Assembly: GCF_020567425.1 (NCBI RefSeq)
Contig: NZ_JAJCVJ010000002.1
Location: 1,405,068 to 1,469,067, forward strand
DNA from: Salinirubrum litoreum
GTDB lineage: Archaea; Halobacteriota; Halobacteria; Halobacteriales; Haloferacaceae
DNA: 64,000 nucleotides
Direction: 5' to 3'
The notes below the pieces were generated by a model. It did no database searches and was not told the origin of the DNA. It worked only from the letters and a program-made list of their open reading frames with translations. This document shows, in pieces, positions 48,363-56,838 of the stretch; position 1 is the stretch's first letter, and the number at the start of each line of letters is the position of its first letter. Both the position numbers and the translations under genes were made by a program.

Positions 48363-48827
48363 TCAGCAGTACCACGGTTCAGGAGACGACCGGACTGTGA
48401 TGCTCCGGTACATCTCACCGGTCCACTCGAGGCCGAGGAGAGACCACTCCGAGTCGGGGTCCGCGTCGATTTGCTCTGCTCGGAGTTCGACACGGACAGG
48501 ACGTTCAGGAAGCGTCACCGTGATGTTGCGTGTCTTCTGTGCGTTCACACCGAAATCTCCGAGCGGAATCGCAGTGAGTTCAGTTCCGTTCTCACCGATG
48601 AACACGACTTCGACGCCCTGCACACGGGGCTGTCCGGTACTGCCTGTGATACCGGCTTCACCGCGAAACGCTACCGAGCCGTTTTCAGTGACTGTTGTCT
48701 CGTCTACGCCGACTTCCAAGTCCCACGACATCGTGGTGGCACAGCTCGTTGCCGCGTACACCAGCCCACCTCCGATGAGCGTGAGTACGATTACACCAGC
48801 GAGTATTCCAGTGGTGAGACGACGCAT
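48363..48827 (-). CDS. lipoprotein-like or membrane-anchored protein A
   Basis: A 154-residue protein with an N-terminal hydrophobic helix (TTGILAGVIVLTLIGGGLVY) that is probably a membrane anchor; a cysteine follows (ATSCATTM) but not as a canonical lipobox. The mature part has ENGSVAFRGEAGITGSTGQP and ends SPEPWYC; the fold pattern resembles lipoproteins B and C. It starts one base after the large protease stop, so the two are co-transcribed. Confidence 0.75.
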   Translation of the reverse strand: MRRLTTGILAGVIVLTLIGGGLVYAATSCATTMSWDLEVGVDETTVTENGSVAFRGEAGITGSTGQPRVQGVEVVFIGENGTELTAIPLGDFGVNAQKTRNITVTLPERPVRVELRAEQIDADPDSEWSLLGLEWTGEMYRSITVRSSPEPWYC

Positions 48828-48828
48828 A

Positions 48829-51800
48829 CTATTCCACCGTTGCTATATTGTTGACTTCGATTGTGCTTAGCTCTTCGATACTGAACACGACGTATCGACC
48901 ATCCATCGGTGGTGAATCCACCGGATCGTTCCATCCAGCACTCATCACGCTCCATCTATCACTACCTACCCCGGAGTAACCGACTTCTTCTGGAGTGCTG
49001 TCTGCACCGGAACCGCTGTAGACCTCTGCTGGGAGGATGACGAACTGTGATTCGTCATCTCCACGGCCAGCACCGAGTATGTGCCCGACCTCGTGTGTCG
49101 TCGTCTTTGCGAGGTGAATCCGTCGTGGTCCCTCAAAATTCCCCGTGATCGAGGCATTGTGGTCGTTGAGGAACACCATCGTACCGAATCCGAGACCGGC
49201 AACGTCGGAACCTTGAGTAGAAGCAACACCCTCAACATCAGGCGCGTAGTCCGGAATCGGCCCCGGATTGTCGTCTCCGTCGGGAGAGACGAACAGATAG
49301 AGTTTCGACGTATTATCATGGAATCGACTCTCGATAGCTCGTGCGTCCTGAAGCGATGTCGGCGGGAGGTCGTCTTCATCGAGGCAGGTGCTCGATCTAC
49401 ATCGAAGCTCGGAGCGAGTAAGTTCGTCGTCGATGGAGAATTCGACATCGATGCCGTAGAGGGCATACGATCTTTCGACCGTCTCGAACCAATCGAGTTC
49501 CGCCTCGTTGATCGATTCGTAGTAGTCAACCTCCACGTCAAGCGATGGAGACGGCGTGATGTCAGGATCGCTTGGATCACCGGGCTGGCTGGGGTCGTAG
49601 GTCTTCCAGTGAAGCTCTCCGATGTGAGTGTTCGAGTGATACGAACCGGACAGTGCAGGAAGAGCAGTTCCAGTGGCTGATCGTTCAGTCACGTCGTGAA
49701 CGCCGGTCTGCTCTTGAACGATTTCCCCAGCCTTGATTCCGCCGTCGTCGTCTCCATCGGCGACCGTTAGCCCGTCACCATCGTCGTCATCCCGGAGATG
49801 CTCCCGGTACAGTACGACGTTCTCGGTCCGCTCGACGCCGTAGACGCCGATCCAGCCGTCCCAGTAGCCATCACCGTCCGAGTCCGGACTCGTCGGGCTC
49901 GTTCCGAGTGTGCCACGGTCACCCAGTGAGGATCGTTCGATCTGCTGAATACTCCCCACAGGTTGCTCTGCGGTCGTCACCCACTTCAGTTCTTGTCCGT
50001 CGGTCAGTCCGTCGTCGTCCGTATCAGGGTCCCACGGATCGGTCTCGGCGCGTGCTTCCTCGGCGTTCGCTACCCACGTGTCCGTCCGCGTCGTCCCGTC
50101 CAGTGCTGTGAAGGAGACGTTCTCGTAGATGCCACTTCGTGTGGACTGTTCGGCGGTCACGAAGTCGAAGTCGTCCGTCCGATCCGTGAGTTCCATCTCC
50201 TCTAACTTCGCAGGCGACTCCTCGGGACCGAGCAGACCGAGTGCCTGCAAGGAGTTCTGCACGCCGGATTTGAACACGGTACTCTCCCACCGGTTTTCTG
50301 CCGTCTCGACGATCCGTTCTTGATGCCGTTCGGTCACTGCATACGTCACCTGCTGGGTCGGATCGGTGTGGGTCCGGTTCTTCTCGACTGCATCCGACAG
50401 CCCGTCACCGTCCGAGTCGGGCACTCGGGCGTCCGAAGAGACCGCTATCGGCTCGCCGTCGGGGTCCCACGAGTCGGGCTTTCCGCTCGTCTCGCTCACG
50501 TTCAGTGTCCACCCTTCGACTTCCGTGTCGTCACGGAGACCGTCGCCGTCGGTGTCCGGATCGGTCGGATCGGCGACCATCTCGTAGAACACGTCACCGG
50601 TTCGCGGGTGCACCTGCGCGGACTCGTTGTACAGAATTTCCTCGCTGTCGAGGAGGCCGTCACCGTCCGTGTCTGCGCTGTTCGGATCGGTGACGATCTG
50701 TTGGCCGTTGCCGACCGGGATGCCCGTCAACTCGATTGTCGTCGGGATGCCGTCACCGTCCGGGTCGTTGCTCGTGTTCGTACTTCGAATCACCAGCGGT
50801 TCGTCCATGTCCAGCGTGTATCGGTCCGGGTCCGACGCGTTCGAGGAGAGTAGTTGCCACTCGCTGATCTCACCCGTCTTGTCCGTGTCTCGGTAGGCAT
50901 CCTCGTTGAATCGCGGCGTGACCGTCACCGAGAAGTTCTCCCCGAGCGGGCCGAACGCCCCGCCGTCGTTCTTGTTCGGTGCCCACGACCAGTTCGGAAT
51001 CGTCTCCGTCTTCGAGTCGAAATCTCCCGATCCGTCTTGGACGACCCACTCGCCGTTCTCGGGCAGTCCCGTGAACTCGAAGCTCACTTTCCCGTCGGTG
51101 CCGTCCGAGGCCTTGTCGTGGATCGTCACGAAGCTCAACCGTTCCGGACCTTCGTACAGGAACGTGATGGAAGTGTCCGACCGCTCTAAGTCGGTCAGAC
51201 TGTCCGACTGGAGGTTCTCGTAGTCGTAGAACTCTGAAACCGTCTGTGTAGTCGCTAGTGGGACGACACTCCGGTTGAACCTGGGTTGTTCAACCCGAAC
51301 GGTTCGGTCGGAGGCCTCGATCAGCTCTTGATCGTACGAGATCGCCTCTTCCCAGAGCCACTGGTCCATCACCGTGTACACGGAGAAGTGGCCCGTCTCG
51401 GCGGTGACCGTGTTACTCGTCGGATCGACCGTCGAGTCGAGCGGCTCGAACGTACCAAGCGATTCGTTGTACCGGTAGACCGTGAGGTTCGCTTCCGAAC
51501 GGCCGGGCAGTGCAGTGTCGTCGTAGCTGAACGAAAGCGTCGCCGTCTCGAACTCAGCGTCGGCCGTGATATCCACGACCGGTGACGCGGTCGCCGTAGC
51601 GACCCCACCGGATTCGAAGCCGGCGCGTGTCGCCCGTTCGATCTCGACCGACTCGGCGACTGCCCCGGCTCCCGTCACCGAGACGCTCGTGCCGAGCGAG
51701 TCGTTGTCCGCACTCGTCGTGAACGTCTCGTTGCCGTCGAGCGTGCCGTCACCGTCCGTGTCCGGATCGGTCGGGTCGGTCGGGAGATCGCGTTCTGCGC

Positions 51801-53481
51801 CGTCCGACAGCCCGTCCGCGTCCGTGTCCGCGACGACCGGATCGGTCGCTCCTTGCAACTCGACGGGATCGGAGAGTCCGTCCGCGTCCGAGTCGGCGAG
51901 TCCGGGAAGCGTGCCGTTCGCGGCCTCCTGAGACGCGTTCAGGCCGTCGCCGTCTTCGTCTTCGGCCCCGTCGAGTACGCCGTCACCGTCCGTATCGGCG
52001 ACGAGCGGGTCGGTCATGCTCCGCGCCTCGGTGCCGTCGTCGAGTCCGTCGCCGTCGGTGTCCGTGACGAGCGGGTCGGTGCCGAGTCTGAACTCACCGT
52101 ACGTCGAGAGTTCGTCCCCGTCGAGGTCGGTCTGATCGTCCGGGACGCCGTCATCGGCCTCGTCTACGGTCGTGTTCACCGAATCAGAGTCGGGATCGAG
52201 CGGATCGGTCCCGAGGCGTCGTTCGGTGCGATCCGGCAGGCGGTCACCGTCGAATCGCACCTGCTTCGTCACCGACCGGTTCGCGGAGGAGACGGTGAGA
52301 GTTACCGTCTCGGGAGCGTCCGTACCGCTCCGGTTGAACACGACCGCAAAGCGTCTGTCCACACCCGGTTTCTGGACCGGTTCGATCCGAACCGGAACCG
52401 CCTCACCGTCGATGCTCGCGGTGACGTTCACAGCCGACTGTTCGACCGCGAAGATCTCCCCTTCGACGGCGAGTTGCCGGGTCTCGTTCGCATCGAGTCG
52501 GGGGTCTGCAGGCGTCGAGAGAGTCACTCGCGGGCCGACACCAGCGTCCATCCGGTTGAGCGCGTCTCGTGCGTGTGACCACGCAGTCTCGTACGACCCG
52601 ACGGCTTGGTCGAACTCACCTGCACGAAACGCCGCATCACCGGCTTGGAGTGCGATTTCGGCCTTCGTCAGTGATGCATCGACAGCTCCGGCGTCGTACG
52701 TCGAGTCGAGACTCCGGTTTCGGAGGACCGCCCGTGTCCGGCGCACGTCCGAAACGGCAGTTTTAGCGAGTACACCCTCAGCGCGCGTGACCGACTCTGC
52801 AACACCGCGTGCAGAGGTGTTCGTCGTCTCGACGATCTCCCGCTCGGTGGCGACAGCACTCGCGTTCGTCAGTCGGTTCGGGCCGGTGAAGGAGCTGAAC
52901 GTCCCGTTCAGCCGATCTGCAAGCGACTGTGCCCGATCCGGATCGAGTGACGTCTCACTCTCCGAGCTTGAGTCGTTCAACAGCGCACGCTCCGACTCCG
53001 AGCAGTCGTCGGGGTTCGAGGCTTTCACGTCCACCTGTTGACCGCCGACGAACAGGCGCACGGTCACGTCCTCGGAACTCTCGAAGTACGCCTCGCCGAT
53101 CGCGGGCACGACACCACTTCCCCCCTCCGCTGTTCCGTAGATGTCCCACGAGAACGAGACCGGTTGGCCGTTCGGGTTTGAGACACGCCAGAGACCAGCG
53201 CAGATACTTGTCACCCGAGGAGATTCTTCCGGATCGGTCGTCGCGTTCTGCTCGGCTGTGACTGTCGCCAGTTCGACGGTTGCGTCGTATTTTAATTCGA
53301 CTGCACTCGGGCCATCTCGCGTGGGTGGGTCGAACGTCTCTTGATTGCCAACACTCGTTCCGGTATTACCGGCGTCGTTACCGGCGAGTGCGGGACCACT
53401 GAACGCGACGGGACCGACGGACGCCCCGACGAGCAGGACGGCGAACGTCAACGCAGTGAGTTGTCGGAGGGATGACTGCAT
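48829..53481 (-). CDS. large secreted metzincin-like protease with TSP3-type calcium repeats
   Basis: A 1550-residue protein. Signal peptide: MQSSLRQLTALTFAVLLVGA to about residue 35. Two blocks of Asp-rich calcium repeats of thrombospondin-type-3 kind (PLVTDTDGDGLDDGTEARS; about residues 430-600 and 900-1220) flank beta-rich domains. The C-terminal 100 residues hold HEVGHILGAGRGDD (His1463-Glu-x-x-His1467) and a Met-turn WSVMSAGWN (Met1513), the hallmarks of metzincins, though residue 11 of the motif is Arg. It is probably exported and acts on the cell surface or outside. ATG 53481 follows a TTTATAAT box (53503-53510), giving a leaderless start. Lipoprotein A follows one base later. Confidence 0.85.
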   Translation of the reverse strand: MQSSLRQLTALTFAVLLVGASVGPVAFSGPALAGNDAGNTGTSVGNQETFDPPTRDGPSAVELKYDATVELATVTAEQNATTDPEESPRVTSICAGLWRVSNPNGQPVSFSWDIYGTAEGGSGVVPAIGEAYFESSEDVTVRLFVGGQQVDVKASNPDDCSESERALLNDSSSESETSLDPDRAQSLADRLNGTFSSFTGPNRLTNASAVATEREIVETTNTSARGVAESVTRAEGVLAKTAVSDVRRTRAVLRNRSLDSTYDAGAVDASLTKAEIALQAGDAAFRAGEFDQAVGSYETAWSHARDALNRMDAGVGPRVTLSTPADPRLDANETRQLAVEGEIFAVEQSAVNVTASIDGEAVPVRIEPVQKPGVDRRFAVVFNRSGTDAPETVTLTVSSANRSVTKQVRFDGDRLPDRTERRLGTDPLDPDSDSVNTTVDEADDGVPDDQTDLDGDELSTYGEFRLGTDPLVTDTDGDGLDDGTEARSMTDPLVADTDGDGVLDGAEDEDGDGLNASQEAANGTLPGLADSDADGLSDPVELQGATDPVVADTDADGLSDGAERDLPTDPTDPDTDGDGTLDGNETFTTSADNDSLGTSVSVTGAGAVAESVEIERATRAGFESGGVATATASPVVDITADAEFETATLSFSYDDTALPGRSEANLTVYRYNESLGTFEPLDSTVDPTSNTVTAETGHFSVYTVMDQWLWEEAISYDQELIEASDRTVRVEQPRFNRSVVPLATTQTVSEFYDYENLQSDSLTDLERSDTSITFLYEGPERLSFVTIHDKASDGTDGKVSFEFTGLPENGEWVVQDGSGDFDSKTETIPNWSWAPNKNDGGAFGPLGENFSVTVTPRFNEDAYRDTDKTGEISEWQLLSSNASDPDRYTLDMDEPLVIRSTNTSNDPDGDGIPTTIELTGIPVGNGQQIVTDPNSADTDGDGLLDSEEILYNESAQVHPRTGDVFYEMVADPTDPDTDGDGLRDDTEVEGWTLNVSETSGKPDSWDPDGEPIAVSSDARVPDSDGDGLSDAVEKNRTHTDPTQQVTYAVTERHQERIVETAENRWESTVFKSGVQNSLQALGLLGPEESPAKLEEMELTDRTDDFDFVTAEQSTRSGIYENVSFTALDGTTRTDTWVANAEEARAETDPWDPDTDDDGLTDGQELKWVTTAEQPVGSIQQIERSSLGDRGTLGTSPTSPDSDGDGYWDGWIGVYGVERTENVVLYREHLRDDDDGDGLTVADGDDDGGIKAGEIVQEQTGVHDVTERSATGTALPALSGSYHSNTHIGELHWKTYDPSQPGDPSDPDITPSPSLDVEVDYYESINEAELDWFETVERSYALYGIDVEFSIDDELTRSELRCRSSTCLDEDDLPPTSLQDARAIESRFHDNTSKLYLFVSPDGDDNPGPIPDYAPDVEGVASTQGSDVAGLGFGTMVFLNDHNASITGNFEGPRRIHLAKTTTHEVGHILGAGRGDDESQFVILPAEVYSGSGADSTPEEVGYSGVGSDRWSVMSAGWNDPVDSPPMDGRYVVFSIEELSTIEVNNIATVE

Positions 53482-53502
53482 TGACAATACAACTAAGTCA
53501 AT

Positions 53503-53510
53503 ATTATAAA
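53503..53510 (-). promoter_or_regulatory. TATA box of the large protease gene
   Basis: On the minus strand TTTATAAT is centred about 26 bases before the ATG at 53481, within an A+T-rich patch (53480-53545). This spacing predicts transcription starting at or next to the start codon, as is common in haloarchaea. Confidence 0.6.
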
Positions 53511-53692
53511 AGTATTTGGTAGGTAAATTAGATGAATAAATACAGATTCGGAGAGTGATCTGGGCTCACGAGAGAGTCCAGTCTACCACTCTGACGGGAG
53601 GCAGAAGTTGGGGGGTGAACCCATCGACCCACGGAGGGGTGAATTCCTGAACCGACCGCTCGCTTCGACGCTGTCCCCACGCTGGTCGGTCG

Positions 53693-54055
53693 TCACTTCG
53701 AGCGATCACTCGGATGGGGATTCTCCGAGCCGGCCTGTTCCCAGTCGTCCATCTGTTCTGGCCCGAGCGTCTCGTTCACACTCTCGAGACTTACCGAGAG
53801 GTTCGATGCCGACGCGAGTCGGTCCTGAGTGCCAATTGCCCAGTAGGGTGCTTTGTGTCGCACGAGGGCTCTGTCTTTCAGCCGGGAGAGGACGGCGCAC
53901 ACGACGTTCGGATCGATCCCCGTCGCCTCGGCGATCTCACCGCGCTCGAACGCCTGCTCGTCGTTGGCTCCGAGAAACTGGAGGATACGCTCTGCGTAGG
54001 TGTCTCCTGACTCGAAGGCCGATTCTCGCTCGAAGGTATCGATGCCGATTGGCAT
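53693..54055 (-). CDS. winged-helix protein, antitoxin-like paralogue 1
   Basis: A 120-residue protein from the ATG at 54055 (MPIGIDTFERESAFESG). It has a winged-helix core: AERILQFLGANDEQAFERGE, then VVCAVLSRLKDRALVRHKAP and YWAIG. Two close relatives lie at 54635 and 57671; the first of those is beside a PemK/MazF-like toxin, so this may be an orphan antitoxin or a regulator of that set. A longer start at 54115 overlaps the upstream gene and is possible. Confidence 0.72.
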   Translation of the reverse strand: MPIGIDTFERESAFESGDTYAERILQFLGANDEQAFERGEIAEATGIDPNVVCAVLSRLKDRALVRHKAPYWAIGTQDRLASASNLSVSLESVNETLGPEQMDDWEQAGSENPHPSDRSK

Positions 54056-54104
54056 CGGCTCTGTGTATTCGTCCCTTTGTTTGGCGCGTTTGTACGTTTG
54101 TAGG

Positions 54105-54386
54105 TCACGGATCACGGGAGTCGATACTCTCGATCAACTGGCCTAACGCCTCGACGAGTGGCGCATCCGGATCGGCTCGATACACCTTCTCGTCGGGAAG
54201 CTGTTCGAGCAACCCACACTGGAGATACCCCGGCAGGGCACGGAACACCGTCCCTTTCGTCACACCTGCCTCGGTAGCAAGTTCGGTCAGCGTGTACGTC
54301 TCACCGGCGGTCTCGACGACGAGAATCGTCACCCGACACCGCCCGCGTGAGGTGAACAGCGCCGAGAGCGTCTTCGCGGTCGTCAT
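54105..54386 (-). CDS. winged-helix DNA-binding protein
   Basis: A 93-residue protein starting MTTAKTLSALFTSRGRCRVT, with TLTELATEAGVTKGTVFRAL as the helix-turn-helix and LLEQLPDEKVYRADPDAP as the wing. It resembles small haloarchaeal MarR/ArsR-like regulators. Its ATG overlaps the stop of the small truncated SWIM-like gene (ATGA), so its expression is set by that leader. It is followed by winged-helix paralogue 1. Confidence 0.78.
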   Translation of the reverse strand: MTTAKTLSALFTSRGRCRVTILVVETAGETYTLTELATEAGVTKGTVFRALPGYLQCGLLEQLPDEKVYRADPDAPLVEALGQLIESIDSRDP

Positions 54387-54505
54387 TCGTTGACCTCCCT
54401 GTCCATCCGCTCGATCAGCGCTCGGTCGGTGCGTGACTCCGTAGAGTCGAGTCCAGTCGCTCGGACTGCATCTCTTGGTCCGTTGCTTGGTGGTGTCGTC
54501 GGCAT
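54383..54505 (-). pseudogene. truncated SWIM-protein N-terminus, upstream of and coupled to the wHTH gene
   Basis: Forty codons from ATG 54505: MPTTPPSNGPRDAVRATGLD and SRTDRALIERMDREVNE, matching the first 35 residues of the SWIM protein at 45693 (RTDAVRAVGLDPTDPRTDRAL). The zinc-finger half is missing and the frame ends on the ATGA of the winged-helix gene. The GCACC-loop hairpin at 54522-54540 precedes it as in the SWIM gene. The promoter, leader and short peptide of a SWIM gene thus appear to drive a different gene. Confidence 0.7.
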
Positions 54506-54521
54506 GGTTTCACGGGAGTTC

Positions 54522-54540
54522 CCCCGCACCCCAGAAGGGG
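54522..54540 (-). promoter_or_regulatory. upstream hairpin of the GCACC-loop family (copy 4)
   Basis: On the + strand, CCCC pairs with GGGG around the loop GCACCCCAGAA. It lies 16 bases from the ATG at 54505; GAAAAACAG beyond it gives a T-rich box on the coding strand. Confidence 0.6.
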
Positions 54541-54634
54541 CGAAAAACAGCTGGTACGCTTGGCGGAGTGACGAACTGACTCCGTGAGCGGAGGACTGAT
54601 TACACTAGTTAGCATACGGTTACAGTAGATTACA

Positions 54635-54997
54635 ATGCCCGTAGATTTCGAGAGTTACCATCCGAGTACCCTTCCGAACGAAGGGACGAACGGACGGCAG
54701 ATCCTCGAACACCTCGCACAGAATCCCGAACTCGGCTTCACGCCGAGTGAACTTGCCGACGAACTCGAGATTCCCCGAGGGAGTGTCGGAACGACACTGG
54801 GTCGTCTCGAAGAGCGCGGACTCGTTCGACACAAAGGAGACTACTGGGCGATCAACATCGAGGCGTACGATGCCCAGACAGCCAGCGAGATCGGCCTTCG
54901 GGCAGTTGCTGAGCAGTTCGAAGGCGACCATTACGATACGAACCCCGACTGGGATGCTGGGCTCTCGGATGTCGATGTAGAAGCGAGTGACGAGTGA
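54635..54997 (+). CDS. winged-helix antitoxin-like protein, paralogue 2
   Basis: A 120-residue protein beginning MPVDFESYHPSTLPNEGTNG, with GFTPSELADELEIPRGSVGT and LGRLEERGLVRHKGDYWAIN as the winged helix, closely similar to the proteins at 53693 and 57671. The stop overlaps the ATG of a PemK/MazF-like toxin gene (TGATG), which makes it the likely antitoxin and autorepressor of that pair. It is divergent from the SWIM-fragment/wHTH unit. Confidence 0.82.
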   Translation: MPVDFESYHPSTLPNEGTNGRQILEHLAQNPELGFTPSELADELEIPRGSVGTTLGRLEERGLVRHKGDYWAINIEAYDAQTASEIGLRAVAEQFEGDHYDTNPDWDAGLSDVDVEASDE

Positions 54998-55332
54998 TGC
55001 TCCAGCGTGGAAGTGTCGTCGTCGCTGCTGATCCGTACGGGAATACTCCCCGGCGACCGTACCTCGTACTGAGCGACGAGTCGCACCCGTTTGCGGGTGA
55101 ACAGTACATCGCCGCCGGGATTACGACAAAAGAATAGCCTCCGTCGATTCCGTTGGACGGACGGTTCGTCGAAGGCGGTCTCTCGGAACGATCATTCGTC
55201 TCTCCATGGGCTGTCGTCTCGCTCCGTCAGTCCGATATCGACCGGGCGGTCGCAATCGCCGACGAACGACTGGCGAGAGACGTGGCCGAACGACTCGCTC
55301 GATTCGTTGGCTACGCCCCGGTCGATACGTAG
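54997..55332 (+). pseudogene. PemK/MazF-like toxin interrupted by TAG
   Basis: The frame starts MLQRGSVVVAADPYGNTPRR and continues PYLVLSDESHPFAGEQYIAA to GITTKE, the N-terminal beta-barrel of PemK/MazF-like RNA cleavers. A TAG at 55135-55137 (codon 47) follows. The same frame then continues without another stop for 64 codons: PPSIPLDGRFVEGGLSERSF, VSPWAVVSLRQSDIDRAVAI and on to TAG at 55330. Both halves match one family, so a single nonsense change, not a natural end, is the simplest reading. The upstream winged-helix gene is intact. Confidence 0.8.
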
Positions 55333-55405
55333 CGTCTGGACCGGCGTCGATGCTGATACAGTCGCGTCAGTATTACGATTGGTCTCGGTGCCATACTTCT
55401 CTCCT

Positions 55406-56356
55406 CTACTGGCCGCCAGCCTTCTCGTCGATCCGTTCGATCAGTTCCCGCGCCGTCATAGCAATCGCCTCACAGCGGTCGGCGAGTGAGACGTCCTCCT
55501 CGTGACCCCACGCAGAGAGATACCACTGCGATCCACTCGTATCGAGACCGACGTGTCGCCCGACGATAGCCGCCGTTGCCTCGGCGTCGAGTTCGAAGGC
55601 GGCCGCTTGCTTCGAATCAGCAGGCGTCTCGGGATGCAACCGGGCGTGTGCGAGTTCGTGCAGGAACGTCCGGGCGAGGTCGGCCGTGTTCTCTCGATCC
55701 CGTATGTCGATCCGGTCGTCGGCCGATCCATACACGCCCCACGCAGAACCGTGGGGCCACTGCTCGTCGGCGAGTATGCGAACCGAGAGTCCCCAGTCGT
55801 CGGCGATCTGCTGGAGAATGTCGAGCAACCAGTCCGCCTCGCCGTGCGCTTCGTGCTGGAGCTCGGGCAGTGGCTCGCCCTCGGTCTGAGAGATGTCGAA
55901 CACCGCCACCGACCGGAAGCCGATCACTCGACGCGGCCACTCCTCGGTCGGCGTCTCCTCGTCACAGTCACCGTGCCCCTGCAGGAACTCGTCACACGAG
56001 GGACACACCCGCGCTCGAACCGGCGCGCGAATCCAGAGCGCCTGCTCGCCGGATTGGACCTGTCTCCCGAGTTCCTGCCACGCTCTGTACCCCGCCACCC
56101 GAGTCGCCTCTGGACACTGTCGTCGGATCAGAATCGAGTTGCGAACCGAGTAGTCGTGAAACTGCGCTTGCGCGGAGAGCCACTGCTCGAACTGCTCGCT
56201 TTCACAGGCGGTCTCGACATCCTGTTGGAGCTCTTCGAGCCACTCCTCGATTGTCGCGTGCAACAGGTCGTCTCTCCGGCCTTCGTCTCGACACTGCTCG
56301 CAGTACTCGGCGTCGTCACTTGGTACGTCGATTCCGTCGTTGTCTCCGGTTGGCAT
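55406..56356 (-). CDS. ArdC-like ssDNA-binding domain with HExxH metallopeptidase
   Basis: A 316-residue protein. Residues about 30-120 (FHDYSVRNSILIRRQCPEAT and AWQELGRQVQSGEQALWIRA) match the ArdC N-terminal domain of plasmid anti-restriction proteins. A Cys pair follows (CPSCDEF), and residues about 235-260 carry the zincin motif FLHELAHARLHPET. ArdC-type proteins protect or process incoming plasmid DNA. The ATG at 56356 was chosen for its family-like start and because an eight-base perfect stem (TGCGCCTC/GAGGCGCA) lies just upstream. It is on the same strand as the HYHPPP gene (upstream). Confidence 0.85.
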   Translation of the reverse strand: MPTGDNDGIDVPSDDAEYCEQCRDEGRRDDLLHATIEEWLEELQQDVETACESEQFEQWLSAQAQFHDYSVRNSILIRRQCPEATRVAGYRAWQELGRQVQSGEQALWIRAPVRARVCPSCDEFLQGHGDCDEETPTEEWPRRVIGFRSVAVFDISQTEGEPLPELQHEAHGEADWLLDILQQIADDWGLSVRILADEQWPHGSAWGVYGSADDRIDIRDRENTADLARTFLHELAHARLHPETPADSKQAAAFELDAEATAAIVGRHVGLDTSGSQWYLSAWGHEEDVSLADRCEAIAMTARELIERIDEKAGGQ

Positions 56357-56403
56357 CTTCTGCGCCTCCGCCCGTCGAGGCGCACAGATATACGACGCAC
56401 AGC

Positions 56404-56838
56404 TTACCCGTCGTCTGCGTCGTGAAGTGTCGTGACACGCTCGTCGATCCACTCACAGACCCAGAAGAGACAGTCGAGTGGATGTTCCTCGGTGAGTGGA
56501 CTCGCCTCGGCCGACCCAGCAGTCGGCGGTGGGTGGTAGTGGGCGTTCGGCCCGTCCGGCTTGGGATGGTGGTCGAAGCGACACTCCCAGGCACCGTCTG
56601 CAGTGTCCTCTCGATAGTGAAACGAATACGTCCCGTCCGTGAACCACCGCACGTCGAGTCGTCCCGCGTCGATAGCGGCTGGATACTGGTCGGCATCGAG
56701 CGACAGTTCGAGCACGCGTGGGCTGATCGGGTCGGGTCGAAACCGCCAGTCGGTCACGAGCGGGTGTGTCGTGGCTCGCCGACCGAGTGTTTCGAGGGTT
56801 GGAATATCGAGCGGCCCACCAGCTGACTCCGATGTCAC
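56404..56838 (-). CDS. 'HYHPPP' protein, copy 1 (TumE/DUF6516-like?)
   Basis: A 144-residue protein containing WFTDGTYSFHYREDTADGAW, then RFDHHPKPDGPNAHYHPPPT and a C-terminal helix FWVCEWIDERV. The same pattern occurs in the partial gene at 63573. It resembles the strand-HHxP pattern of TumE-like (DUF6516) toxins, but I am not certain. Its ATG overlaps the winged-helix gene's stop by four bases, giving a two-gene operon with the regulator first, as in toxin-antitoxin pairs. Confidence 0.65.
   Translation of the reverse strand: MTSESAGGPLDIPTLETLGRRATTHPLVTDWRFRPDPISPRVLELSLDADQYPAAIDAGRLDVRWFTDGTYSFHYREDTADGAWECRFDHHPKPDGPNAHYHPPPTAGSAEASPLTEEHPLDCLFWVCEWIDERVTTLHDADDG

Noticed and set aside
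41487-55137. Recoding (selenocysteine at TGA, pyrrolysine at TAG) of the two broken toxins
   Set aside because: No SECIS-like hairpin or pyl genes are visible, the two lesions use different stop codons, and substitution of one ordinary codon explains each.
56360-56395. Stem-loop before the ArdC-like gene as a sixth GCACC-loop element
   Set aside because: The stem is perfect and the position similar, but the loop lacks GCACC, so it was not counted in the family.
55502-56826. Long + strand ORFs opposite the ArdC-like gene
   Set aside because: Antisense of a gene with clear ArdC and HExxH motifs.
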